DNA of 17,626 bases from DATLMR01 sp035634255 (GTDB lineage Bacteria > Acidobacteriota > Blastocatellia > UBA7656): the NCBI GenBank assembly GCA_035634255.1, contig DASQDI010000038.1, positions 1 to 17,626 on the forward strand, given 5' to 3'. This document shows positions 7,686 through 15,566 of this stretch, one piece after another (the first letter of the stretch is position 1; the number at the start of each line of letters is the position of its first letter). Under the pieces are notes generated by a model that saw only the letters and a program-made list of their open reading frames with translations, ran no database searches and had not been told where the DNA came from. Position numbers and translations under genes: made by a program.

Positions 7686-8834
7686 ATGAAGATTAAGCCT
7701 TTCGATTACCAATCTCACACTCGCGTGGTCTTCGGGCAGGGGTCCGTCGAGAGGGTGGGCGACCTCGCGCGCGAGCTCGGCTTCCGGCGCTCCCTGCTGG
7801 TCGCAGACCGGGGGCTGCTCGGCTTCGGCTACGTCGACCTCGTCACCGCGCTCCTGAACCGGTCGGGGGTCGAAGCCTTCCCTTACCATGACTTCGACGT
7901 TAACCCCGACTCGGGGATGATCGAGGCGGGCCGCCGGTACTCGGCGACCCTCGGCGTCGATTCGATCATCGGGCTCGGCGGAGGGAGCTCGCTCGACTGC
8001 GCGAAGGGGATCAACTTCCTGCTGACCAATGGCGGGGAGATGAAGGACTACCGCGGGTTCGGGAAGGCCGAACGGCCGATGCTGCCGATGATCGGCATCC
8101 CCACCACCTCCGGGACCGGGAGCGAGGCGCAGAGCTACGCCCTGATCTCCGACGCCGAGACGCACGTCAAGATGGCGTGCGGGGACCCGAAGGCCGCCTT
8201 CCGCGTCGCGGTGCTCGACCCGGAGCTGACCGTCTCCCAGCCCGCGACGGTCACGGCCTCCGCCGGCTTCGACGCAATCGCCCACGCCGTCGAGACGTTC
8301 GTCACGACGAAGCGCAACTGGTTCTCCGAGTCCTGCTCGCGCGAGGCGTGGAGGCTTCTGGAATCGAACTTCGAGAAGGTGATGACCACGCCCTTCGACG
8401 TTGAGGCGCGCGGCGCGATGCAGCTCGGGGCCTATTACGCGGGCGTCGCGATTGAGAACTCCATGCTCGGGGCGACCCACGCCTGCGCCAACCCGCTCAC
8501 GGCGCACTACGGCACCACGCACGGCGACGGGATAGCCCTGCTGCTCCCGTCCGTGGTCCGGTGGAACGGGGCGCACGTCGACGAGCGTTACGGAGAGCTC
8601 CTGAAGATCAGCGGGCTCGACCCCGGCCCGGACAGGCCGAGCCACGCGCTCGCCGAGAGGCTTGAGCGGTTCGCCCGCGTCGGGCGCTTGCCCATGAATT
8701 TGAGCGAGGCCGGCGTCCCGAGGGGCGACCTTCGGATGCTGGCCGAAGAGGCCGCGGCCCAGTGGACGGGCCGCTTCAATCCCCGGCCGCTCGACGCGGC
8801 CGGAGCACTGGAGGTTTACGAGTGCGCGTATTGA
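7686..8834 (+). CDS. Iron-containing alcohol dehydrogenase (group III)
   Basis: This 382-residue cytosolic enzyme belongs to the iron-containing alcohol dehydrogenase family, which interconverts alcohols and aldehydes (or ketones) with NAD(P) and an active-site divalent metal. Key motifs are the Rossmann glycine run GLGGGSSLDCAK (residues 96-107), PTTSGTGSEAQ (139-149), GFDAIAHAVE (194-203) and LGATHACANPLTAHYGTTHG (261-280). The four expected metal ligands are in place: Asp196, His200, His265 and His279, with the 4- and 14-residue spacings seen in E. coli FucO. The frame stays open back to an ATG at 7590, but that runs through the palindrome; ATG 7686 gives the family's usual length and start (MKIKPFDY). 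Shine-Dalgarno is weak, so it may rely on transcription from upstream. The next gene overlaps its last 13 bases. The substrate cannot be told. Confidence 0.95.
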   Translation: MKIKPFDYQSHTRVVFGQGSVERVGDLARELGFRRSLLVADRGLLGFGYVDLVTALLNRSGVEAFPYHDFDVNPDSGMIEAGRRYSATLGVDSIIGLGGGSSLDCAKGINFLLTNGGEMKDYRGFGKAERPMLPMIGIPTTSGTGSEAQSYALISDAETHVKMACGDPKAAFRVAVLDPELTVSQPATVTASAGFDAIAHAVETFVTTKRNWFSESCSREAWRLLESNFEKVMTTPFDVEARGAMQLGAYYAGVAIENSMLGATHACANPLTAHYGTTHGDGIALLLPSVVRWNGAHVDERYGELLKISGLDPGPDRPSHALAERLERFARVGRLPMNLSEAGVPRGDLRMLAEEAAAQWTGRFNPRPLDAAGALEVYECAY

Positions 8835-9940
8835 CTCTTCTTCTGACGTTGTTGCTTCTGCCCGTCGCCGCGAGTTCCAGCGGGATGCCGCAATACGCCC
8901 CGGCGGACGGCTGGCCGCAGTTCCGCGGCAACCATCAACTGACGGGCGTCTCGACCTCTCAACTGCCCGCCGCCTTCAAAGTGTTGTGGACGTACGAGGC
9001 GGGCGAATCAATCGAATCCTCGGCGGCCATATACGGCGGCTCGGTCTTCGTCGGCTCGCAAAAGGGGGAGCTCGTCGCGCTCGACTTGCAGAGCGGGGGG
9101 GTCCGCTGGAAGTACCAGGCGCAAGGCCCCATCGGGGAGTCGTCGCCCGCCGTCGCGAACGGCATGGTCTACATCGGAGACTTGTCGGGCTACGTTCATG
9201 GGGTGAGCCTCCACGACGGCAGGGGCGTCTGGTCTTACAAGACCGGGAGCGAGATCAAGTCGTCCCCCGTGGTCGTGGGCGACAGGGTGTTGATCGGCTC
9301 TTACGACGAGCACCTCTACTGCCTGAATGCCGCGAGCGGGGCCCTGCTATGGAAGCTCAAGACCGACGGCGCGGTCCACTGCGCGCCCGGGGTTCTGAAC
9401 GGCATCGCCTACATCTCCGGCTGCGACGAGACGTTCCGCGCGGTCCGCATCTCCAACGGGCAGGAGGTCTACAAGGTGGCTTCGGGGGCCTACACGGGCG
9501 CGTCCCCCGCGCTCGTCGGCTCGTTCGCTTACTACGGCACGTTCAACAACGACGTGCTCGGGGTAAACCTCACCTCGCGCAGGGTCGCGTGGAGGTACAC
9601 GCACCCGCAGAGGCAGTTCCCTTTTTACTCTTCCGCCGGGGTGGTTGAGGGCAGGGTGGTCGTCGGCGGGCGCGACAAGATGGTCCACTGCATAAACGCG
9701 GGCACGGGCAGAAGGATATGGACGTTCAACACCCGCGCGCGCGTGGAGTCGTCCCCCGCTCTGGCCAGCAATCGCGTCTTCGTGGGGTCGAATGACGGGC
9801 GCTTCTACGTGCTCAGCTTCGCGACCGGGGCCAAGCTGTGGGAGTTCAACGCGGGCGCGCCGATCTCAGCCTCGCCCGCCATCGCCTCGGGCCGCATAGT
9901 CGTCGGCACGCAGGACGGGCGGCTCTACTGCTTCGGATAA
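8822..9940 (+). CDS. Secreted eight-bladed PQQ-like (BamB-like) beta-propeller protein (propeller G)
   Basis: This 372-residue exported protein starts at GTG 8822 with TGGAGG 7 bases upstream, inside the end of the dehydrogenase gene; an in-frame ATG at 8762 would lie deep in that gene and precede the signal peptide. Signal peptide residues 1-20 (VRVLTLLLTLLLLPVAAS) lead to GWPQFRGNHQLTG. Eight evenly spaced blades follow, each about 40 residues and opening with a [SA]SP[AV]xxxGxVxVG unit, near residues 67, 108, 147, 188, 227, 270, 310 and 351. The regular eight-fold layout and length match BamB-type propellers, but this protein has no lipobox cysteine at the signal cleavage site and sits outside any Bam context, so I do not call it bamB. 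The last stop codon lies within the terminator hairpin. It ends the plus-strand operon. Confidence 0.95.
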   Translation: MRVLTLLLTLLLLPVAASSSGMPQYAPADGWPQFRGNHQLTGVSTSQLPAAFKVLWTYEAGESIESSAAIYGGSVFVGSQKGELVALDLQSGGVRWKYQAQGPIGESSPAVANGMVYIGDLSGYVHGVSLHDGRGVWSYKTGSEIKSSPVVVGDRVLIGSYDEHLYCLNAASGALLWKLKTDGAVHCAPGVLNGIAYISGCDETFRAVRISNGQEVYKVASGAYTGASPALVGSFAYYGTFNNDVLGVNLTSRRVAWRYTHPQRQFPFYSSAGVVEGRVVVGGRDKMVHCINAGTGRRIWTFNTRARVESSPALASNRVFVGSNDGRFYVLSFATGAKLWEFNAGAPISASPAIASGRIVVGTQDGRLYCFG

Positions 9941-9979
9941 TCGACAGGGGCACCCTCGCGGATGCCCCTGTCGATTATC
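9936..9979. terminator. Bidirectional hairpin terminator between converging genes
   Basis: The arms 9936-9952 (GATAATCGACAGGGGCA) and 9963-9979 are perfectly complementary over 17 base pairs around a 10-base loop. The left arm contains the TAA stop of propeller G. The hairpin lies between converging genes (propeller G and the symporter ending at 10030). No long T run follows on either side, so it may act as a strong hairpin or mRNA end-protector rather than a textbook intrinsic terminator. Confidence 0.75.
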
Positions 9980-10029
9980 GACCCTCCGAATAAAACGAGC
10001 GGGCCGAGCACGCCCGAGCCGGGCGGCCC

Positions 10030-11697
10030 TTAGGCCCCTGCGCGGCCGACGCCCGTGACCGCGGGCTCCCCCGCCTTCTTAGAAAAGTACCTGTCTATCG
10101 TCGTCTGGCTCGGCTTCGAAGTGAAGAGGGAGACGACCAGCATCAACAGGGCCGAGATCAGGACCATCGGCACGACCGGCATGAAGCCGAAGACCGTCGT
10201 GCCCCCCGCGGTCCGCGCGATTATCTCGACGCCCCCGGCGGAAAGGTACGGGACCGACTGGCCCGGAGCGGGCATCGGGGCGGCGGACTGAAACACCGCG
10301 ACGGCCACGACCGCGGACGCCGTCCACACGGTCGTCGCCAGAGCTCCCCACTTCGTGCTCCCCTTCCAGAAGAGGGCCGCGATGAGCAGGGGCGACAGCG
10401 CCGCGAACCCCGAGAAGGCGTACTGAATCGCGAGTTCGAATATAGTCTCGGGGGCCTGCAAAGCGACCACGTAAGCGAAGGCTGTCAGGAGGATGACGAA
10501 TATCCTGCCGGTCTGCACCTGCACGGACTCGCCGAAACGCCGCTTGCCCCCATAGAAGGCGAAGATGTCCTCCGTGAACATCGTCGAGAGCGCGAGTATC
10601 TGCGAGTCGCTCGCCATGACCGCGGCCATGATTCCCGCCCCGAGCAGCCCGGCCAGCCAGAACGGCGCGTAGCGTTCGAGCAGCAGCAGGATCACGTCGT
10701 CGCCCGCGCGCTTCTCGGTAAGCTCCTCCCTCTGCTCGGGCGTCATCTGCGCGCCCTGGGTCGCGAGGGTCCTGCGGGCCTCGATCTTCTCCTGAATCTT
10801 CGGGACGTCGGTGACGCGGTTCGCCATCACCCCCAGGAAGACCGAGGGCAGCCAGATCAGCATTATGCAGATCGGGTAGAAGATGACGGTCTTTTTGAAC
10901 TGCGTCATCTTCTTCGCCGTGAGGCAGAAGATGGCGATGTGCGGGAAGGCGATTGCCGACAGCGGTATGAACGTGTAGCTGAAGAAGTAGAAAGGGGAGA
11001 TGCGCTCGCGCGTCAGCAGGGGCGCGAACGCGGGCGAAGCCTGCATCTGCTGGGCGGCGTTGCCGAACCCGCCCATCGCCGAGCCGATCACGATGACCGC
11101 GATTGCCCCGAAGCAGAGGAACAGGACCGTCTGGAAGGTGTTGACCCACGCGGTGCCTCGCATGCCCCCGAAAAATACGTAGCTCATGACGACGAGGGCG
11201 ACTATGGCCCCGCCGAACCAGAAGGGCACCCACCCGCCGCTGATCGCGTTCAGGGTGGTGCCGCCGCCCATCACCCCGATGATGATGTAGGGCAGGAGCA
11301 GCACGGCCTGCACGGCGAAGATGACCGTGCCGATGTGGCTGCACTCCCAGCGGTCCCGGAATATCTGAACGGGCGTCATGAAGCCGAACTTCTTGCCGAG
11401 CGCCCAGACCCTTGTGCCTATCAGAAATATCGTGAGGGGGATGACGAGCCCCGAAGACGACGCCATAAGGCCGAAGGTGACGATGCCGTTGTTGAAGGCA
11501 TGGCCCGACGACCCGAGGATCGCGAAGGCGGTCATGTTCGTGCCGAACAGCGAGAGCAGGAAGACGAACGGCCCGAGCGAGCGGCTCGCGAGGAAGTAGT
11601 CCTCGGCCTTCTCGCGCCCCGTCGATTTACGGAATGCGAATATGCCGATGTAGACGACTACGGCGAGGTAGGCGAAGACGACCAGTGCCGGGATCAA
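10030..11697 (-). CDS. Sodium:solute symporter (SSS) family protein
   Basis: This 555-residue inner-membrane protein has about 13 predicted helices and clear SSS features: YFLASRSLGPFVFLLSLFGT near residues 34-53, FGGMRGTAWVNTFQTVLF at 176-193 and AGIMAAVMASDSQILALST at 354-372, the family's conserved helix. SSS proteins import organic solutes with Na+. The frame starts at TTG 11697, 4 bases after the preceding small gene's stop and 9 bases after a GAGGAGG site, so coupling is likely. A charged, probably helical insertion (about 294-334, with KIQEKIEARRT and TPEQREELTEKR) interrupts the membrane region between helices near 270-292 and 345-372. The substrate is unknown. It diverges from the TonB receptor gene, suggesting import of the same compound across both membranes. 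Confidence 0.94.
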   Translation of the reverse strand: MIPALVVFAYLAVVVYIGIFAFRKSTGREKAEDYFLASRSLGPFVFLLSLFGTNMTAFAILGSSGHAFNNGIVTFGLMASSSGLVIPLTIFLIGTRVWALGKKFGFMTPVQIFRDRWECSHIGTVIFAVQAVLLLPYIIIGVMGGGTTLNAISGGWVPFWFGGAIVALVVMSYVFFGGMRGTAWVNTFQTVLFLCFGAIAVIVIGSAMGGFGNAAQQMQASPAFAPLLTRERISPFYFFSYTFIPLSAIAFPHIAIFCLTAKKMTQFKKTVIFYPICIMLIWLPSVFLGVMANRVTDVPKIQEKIEARRTLATQGAQMTPEQREELTEKRAGDDVILLLLERYAPFWLAGLLGAGIMAAVMASDSQILALSTMFTEDIFAFYGGKRRFGESVQVQTGRIFVILLTAFAYVVALQAPETIFELAIQYAFSGFAALSPLLIAALFWKGSTKWGALATTVWTASAVVAVAVFQSAAPMPAPGQSVPYLSAGGVEIIARTAGGTTVFGFMPVVPMVLISALLMLVVSLFTSKPSQTTIDRYFSKKAGEPAVTGVGRAGA

Positions 11698-11701
11698 AGA
11701 A

Positions 11702-11932
11702 TCAGCCCTCCTCAGACTCGCCGCGCTCGACCTCGTCTTCGAGGTGCGAAGGCCACGCGAAGGTGACCAGCATCCACATCACCAGGGCCGCCGCGACGGA
11801 AAAACATGCGTGATAAAAGAGGCCAATGGGCAGAAAGCCGAAGACCAGCGGATGGGGCGTGCGCCAAAACCATATGTCCTGGTGCAGTATGTACAGGATG
11901 ACGACTACGAGAGCAAGTGCCAGTTTTTTCAT
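11702..11932 (-). CDS. Small two-helix membrane protein, probable symporter partner (DUF3311-like)
   Basis: This 76-residue protein has two hydrophobic helices (about residues 3-19 and 32-65 including VFGFLPIGLFYHACFSVAAA) and a charged tail (EDEVERGESEEG). The pattern HQDIWFW...VFGFLPIGL..H resembles short proteins such as the DUF3311 family that are encoded directly before SSS symporters in many bacteria, often thought to be accessory subunits. Its stop lies 4 bases before the symporter TTG start, and the symporter's ribosome-binding site is within its last codons. Its own ATG has no clear Shine-Dalgarno. It is the first gene of the minus-strand transporter operon. The family assignment rests on pattern and context. 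Confidence 0.85.
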   Translation of the reverse strand: MKKLALALVVVILYILHQDIWFWRTPHPLVFGFLPIGLFYHACFSVAAALVMWMLVTFAWPSHLEDEVERGESEEG

Positions 11933-11970
11933 TTCGTCTTTGTTTGCAACCAGTGGTCAAATCCGAGCGT

Positions 11971-12000
11971 ACTATCGCACAGCAATCGAGCAAATTGCAA
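11971..12000 (-). promoter_or_regulatory. Weak candidate promoter for the symporter operon
   Basis: Read on the minus strand, TTGCAA (12000-11995) and GATAGT (11976-11971) lie 18 bases apart, about 40 bases before the ATG at 11932. The fit to sigma-70 consensus is modest (4 of 6 at each box). Confidence 0.3.
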
Positions 12001-12135
12001 CAGCGGGATATTTCCGGGAATTCGTAAAAAGGCAATTACAAAAATCAGACGCGATCTACGAATCATTGAATCCGGCTTTGGCCGCGCCGGCCGCCGCGCA
12101 CGATTTGACCGACACTGAAATAACGAGCGGGCGGG

Positions 12136-12193
12136 GTAAAAGTATCAGAGAAAGCCGTAAAAAATCGGTAAAACTTGTCAGCCGGTTGTAAAA
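12136..12193 (+). repeat. Phased GTAAAA hexamer array
   Basis: GTAAAA occurs at 12136, 12157, 12168 and 12188, with start-to-start spacings of 21, 11 and 20 bases, close to whole turns of the DNA helix. A further copy lies at 12024 and an inverted copy (TTTTAC) at 12217. At equal base use a given hexamer would be expected about 0.2 times on both strands of this region. The array could be a cooperative regulator site for the divergent operons. Confidence 0.5.
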
Positions 12194-12224
12194 GGCCGCC
12201 GCGCGTGATGGGCCTGTTTTACAA
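12186..12224. promoter_or_regulatory. Candidate operator palindrome over the -35 box of the TonB receptor promoter
   Basis: TTGTAAAAGGCC (12186-12197) and GGCCTGTTTTACAA (12211-12224) form an inverted repeat: 8-base outer arms (TTGTAAAA/TTTTACAA), 4-base inner arms (GGCC/GGCC) and two unpaired bases on the right side. The right arm covers the candidate -35 box TTTACA, the position expected for repressor binding. Confidence 0.5.
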
Positions 12225-12247
12225 AGCAGGGACGCGGTTGTTAGAAT
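12218..12247 (+). promoter_or_regulatory. Candidate sigma-70-type promoter for the TonB receptor operon
   Basis: TTTACA (12218-12223) and TAGAAT (12242-12247) are 18 bases apart and each match the consensus at 5 of 6 positions. Transcription would start near 12254, leaving a leader of about 40 bases that includes AAAGGGAG before the ATG at 12296. Confidence 0.55.
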
Positions 12248-12295
12248 GTCCGGTCATCCCCCAGCCCGCGACAGAAAGGGAGCACTTAACTCATT

Positions 12296-15200
12296 ATGAA
12301 TCCTGTCAGTAATTCATCCGCGAACATGTCGAAAACGATCAAGGTATTATTCATCTCTCTCATGCTTCTGTGCGCGCCGACGGCCTCAGGCGCACAGACG
12401 ACGAGCACCATCGTGGGGACGGTTCAGGACTCGGACGGCGCCGTCCTGGAAGGGGTGAAAGTGTCCGCGCGCTACGTGGACACGGGGCACACGCGCACGA
12501 CCCTGAGCGAGAGCGACGGGAGGTTCGTCTTCCCCGAACTGCCGGTAGGGGCCTACGAGATTCGCGCCGAGTTCGAGGGCTTCCGCCCCCTGCTCAGGCA
12601 GGGGATCAGGGTGACGGTGGGCGAGACTGCCGTGCTCGACCTCGTGATGGAAGTGGGCGCGGTGGACCAGGAGGTCACGGTCACGGGCGGGCCGCCCCTC
12701 GTCAACACGCAGTCGCCGGAGCTGAGCTACCTCGTCAGCCAGACGGCGATAGAGAACCTGCCGCTCAACGGCAGGAACTACACGGACCTCGCGCTCCTCC
12801 AGCCGGGCGTCATCGCCTACCCGCACAGGGACGGGGGCTCGGTCGTCGCGCACGGGCTGGGCGCGAGCATCAACGGGCAGGACCCCAGGTCGAACGTCTA
12901 CCTGCTCGACGGGACCCTTCAGAACGACTTCACCAACGGCCCGGCCGGGAGCGCCGCGGGCACCGCGCTCGGCATCGAAACGATCCGCGAATTCCGCGTC
13001 GAGACCAACACCTACAGCGCCGAGTTCGGGCGCAATTCCGGGGGCCAGATCGTCGTCGTCACCAAGCCCGGCACGAACGAGCTTCACGGCAGCCTTTACC
13101 ACTTCCACCGCAACGACAACCTCGACGCGCGGAACTTCTTCGATCCGGGCCGCAAGCCCGAGTTCAAGCGCAACCAGTTCGGGGGCAGCATCGGGGGCCC
13201 GATCAGGCGCGACCGGTCTTTCCTCTTCTTCGGCTACGAGGCCCTGAGGGAGCGGCTCGGGCGGACGATCTCGACGGTCGTCCCCGACTTCAACGCGCGG
13301 CAGGGCATTCTGCCGAACCCCAACGCCCCCGGACAGACCATCACGGTGCAGATCAACCCCCTCGTGCGGCCCTACCTCGACGAGTTCCCCCTGCCCAACG
13401 GGCCGAACCTCGGGGGCGGGCTCGCGGCCTTCAACTTCGGGTTCGGCCAGCAGATCGACCAGGACTTCACGCAGGTCAGGTTCGATCAGAACGTCGGCGC
13501 GGACGACCAGTTCTTCGCCCGCTACACCTTCGACGACGCCGAGCAGATACTGCCGACCGACTTCCCGCAGTTCCCGCGCTCGTTCGTGTCGCGCAACCAG
13601 TTCTTCACGGGCGAGTACCGCAACATCGTCTCCGCGCGGACCCTCAACATCTTCCGCCTCGGCTTCAGCCGCACGCGCATCGGGCAGGAGGTGGAGTCGA
13701 ACGTCTCGTCAGCCTTGCAGCCCTTCATCCCCGGAAGGGACCTCGTGGGCAACATCGACATCGGGGGGATCCCGAGGTTCGGCCCGCAGACGTCGGTGAA
13801 CGTCTCGCTCCGGCAGAACGTCTTCAGCTTCGAGCACGGGCTCACGCACACGCGCGGCAGGCACCTGCTGAAGATGGGGGGGCTCGCCGAACACTACCAG
13901 AACAACATGTTCAACCCGACCTTCGGGCTCGGCATCTGGACGTTCACGAACCTGAGCGACTTCCTGCGAAACCGCCCGCAGAGGTTCCTCGGCCTCTCGC
14001 CCGAAGGCGAGCTCGACCGCTACTGGCGCTTCACCCTGCTCGGGCTCTACCTTCAGGACAACGTCAAGGTGAGCCGGAAGCTGAACCTGAACCTCGGCCT
14101 GCGGTACGAGTTCAGCACCCTGCCCGTAGACATCTACGGCCGCGACTCGGCCCTGATAAACATCAGCGACCCCGAGCCGGTCGTGGGCGAGCTTTACAAG
14201 AATCCGACTTACAAAAACCTCTCCCCGCGCGTGGGCTTCGCCTACGACATTTTCGGGGACGGGAAGACGAGCCTGCGCGGGGGCTACGGCCTTTACTTCA
14301 ACACGAACAACCAGCAGAACCTGATCGTGACCGTGACCAACCCCCCGGCGACACCGCGCATCATCATCGCCAACCCGACGTTCGCGCCGATCTTCCCCAA
14401 CGCGCCCTTCGAGCGTGGCGTGGGCAACTCGATCCGCCCCGTGCAGTGGGACCTCGAAAACCCTTACGTCCACGTCTTCAACCTGAACCTCCAGCGCGAG
14501 CTCTGGTTCGACACGGTGGTGACGGTCGGTTACGCAGGCTCGCGCGGGGTGCACCTGTTGAGGAGCAACGATGTCAACACGCCGCAGCCAATCGTCCTGC
14601 CGGGCGGGACGAGCTGCTCCCCGAACGGGCCCGTCCTCCCGGCGGGCACGCTCTGCTTCCCGGCGGGAGCGCCGAGGCCGAACCCGCGATTCTCGACGAT
14701 AGAGCTGAAGAGCAGCGACGGGAACTCGTGGTACAACGCGATGATTCTGGAAGTGCGCAAGCGGTGGACCTCGGGGTTCAATTTCCAGTCGTCCTACACC
14801 TTCTCGCGCAACATCGACACGACGCAGGCTTCGACCTTCTTCTCCGACGCGACCAACGGGACGACGACCGCGTTCCCTGAATTTCCGGGCTTCAACTACA
14901 ACAAGGGGCTCTCGGATTACCACGCCAAGCACAACTGGGTCGTCAATTTCACGTGGGAGATCCCGTTCGCGAGGGACATGGAAGGCGCGTGGGGCAAGCT
15001 GCTCGACGGGTGGAGGCTCGCCGGCATCGCTCAGATGCGGAGCGGCAACCCGCTCACGGTCTTCGTCCAGCGCAACCGCTCCCGCTCCCTCTGGTCGCCC
15101 TCGCTCGGCCCCGGCATCGGCTTCGACAGGCCGAACCTCGCGCCGGGCCGGACCTACGAGGACGCGATCCTCGGGGGGCCGGACCAGTATTTCGACCCGA

Positions 15201-15535
15201 CGGCCTTCGAGCTTCAGCCCGAAGGGACGCTCGGCAACATCGGGCGCGGAGCCCTCATAGGCCCGAACCTGCGCACGTTCGACCTGTCTCTGCACAAGAA
15301 CACGAGGTGGGCGGCGCTAGGCGAAAACACGAACGTCGAGTTCCGGGTCGAAGCCTTCAACATTTTCAACCGCACGAATTTCGGCAACCCCGGACTGCTC
15401 GCTTTCGCGGGGGCGCCGGATCAGATCGTCAACGGGCAGCGAGTGCGGGAGCAGCCCCTGGCCTCGTTCGGGCGCATCCGCTCCACCGTCACGTCGAGCA
15501 GGCAGATTCAACTGGGGCTGCGGATCTCTTTCTGA
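12296..15535 (+). CDS. Oar-like TonB-dependent receptor with N-terminal carboxypeptidase-regulatory domain
   Basis: This 1079-residue outer-membrane protein would import a substrate using TonB energy. Residues 1-33 are a signal peptide (IKVLFISLMLLCAPTASGA). Residues 38-118 form a carboxypeptidase-regulatory-like beta-sandwich (IVGTVQDSDGAVLEGVKV, SESDGRFVFPELPVGAYEI). About 130-257 is the plug domain (ENLPLNGRNYTDLALLQPGV, LDGT, FGRNSGGQIVVVTKPGTN), and the rest is a large barrel with Oar-type motifs (GSLYHFHRNDNLDARNFF, GGSIGGPIRRDRSFLFFGYE, PRVGFAYDIFGDGKTSLRGG). It ends in Phe (QLGLRISF), as barrel proteins usually do. The family is greatly expanded in acidobacteria, often for glycans or peptides; the substrate here is unknown. 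A GGGAG site lies 13 bases before the ATG, rather far; ATG 12326 is an alternative but lacks any site. Confidence 0.96.
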   Translation: MNPVSNSSANMSKTIKVLFISLMLLCAPTASGAQTTSTIVGTVQDSDGAVLEGVKVSARYVDTGHTRTTLSESDGRFVFPELPVGAYEIRAEFEGFRPLLRQGIRVTVGETAVLDLVMEVGAVDQEVTVTGGPPLVNTQSPELSYLVSQTAIENLPLNGRNYTDLALLQPGVIAYPHRDGGSVVAHGLGASINGQDPRSNVYLLDGTLQNDFTNGPAGSAAGTALGIETIREFRVETNTYSAEFGRNSGGQIVVVTKPGTNELHGSLYHFHRNDNLDARNFFDPGRKPEFKRNQFGGSIGGPIRRDRSFLFFGYEALRERLGRTISTVVPDFNARQGILPNPNAPGQTITVQINPLVRPYLDEFPLPNGPNLGGGLAAFNFGFGQQIDQDFTQVRFDQNVGADDQFFARYTFDDAEQILPTDFPQFPRSFVSRNQFFTGEYRNIVSARTLNIFRLGFSRTRIGQEVESNVSSALQPFIPGRDLVGNIDIGGIPRFGPQTSVNVSLRQNVFSFEHGLTHTRGRHLLKMGGLAEHYQNNMFNPTFGLGIWTFTNLSDFLRNRPQRFLGLSPEGELDRYWRFTLLGLYLQDNVKVSRKLNLNLGLRYEFSTLPVDIYGRDSALINISDPEPVVGELYKNPTYKNLSPRVGFAYDIFGDGKTSLRGGYGLYFNTNNQQNLIVTVTNPPATPRIIIANPTFAPIFPNAPFERGVGNSIRPVQWDLENPYVHVFNLNLQRELWFDTVVTVGYAGSRGVHLLRSNDVNTPQPIVLPGGTSCSPNGPVLPAGTLCFPAGAPRPNPRFSTIELKSSDGNSWYNAMILEVRKRWTSGFNFQSSYTFSRNIDTTQASTFFSDATNGTTTAFPEFPGFNYNKGLSDYHAKHNWVVNFTWEIPFARDMEGAWGKLLDGWRLAGIAQMRSGNPLTVFVQRNRSRSLWSPSLGPGIGFDRPNLAPGRTYEDAILGGPDQYFDPTAFELQPEGTLGNIGRGALIGPNLRTFDLSLHKNTRWAALGENTNVEFRVEAFNIFNRTNFGNPGLLAFAGAPDQIVNGQRVREQPLASFGRIRSTVTSSRQIQLGLRISF

Positions 15536-15566
15536 TATGAAAACAGTGAGCAAAAAGGAACCCTCT

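Larger units (their letters stand above)
11933..12295. other. Divergent intergenic regulatory region (363 bases)
   Basis: No convincing gene lies here; short open frames on the plus strand lack start signals and family features. The region is AT-richer than its neighbours and separates the symporter operon (minus) from the TonB receptor operon (plus). It carries six GTAAAA/TTTTAC hexamers, a 39-base imperfect palindrome, a good plus-strand promoter and a weak minus-strand one, each listed separately. Confidence 0.8.

Noticed and set aside
3871..9940. Reading the propellers as PQQ-dependent alcohol dehydrogenases
   Set aside because: No adjacent cysteine pair, no haem motif and no PQQ synthesis genes are seen; only the generic blade repeats match.
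8822..9940. Naming propeller G bamB
   Set aside because: The eight-blade pattern fits, but there is no lipobox cysteine and the neighbours have nothing to do with outer-membrane assembly.
11744..12191. Plus-strand open frames of 124 and 121 codons across the divergent region
   Set aside because: They overlap the small membrane protein gene on the other strand and the regulatory motifs, have no ribosome-binding site and no recognisable features.
12370..14880. 836-codon plus-strand frame and a 528-codon minus frame inside the TonB receptor gene
   Set aside because: Both are low-complexity Arg/Pro/Ala-rich shadows of a well-supported receptor.
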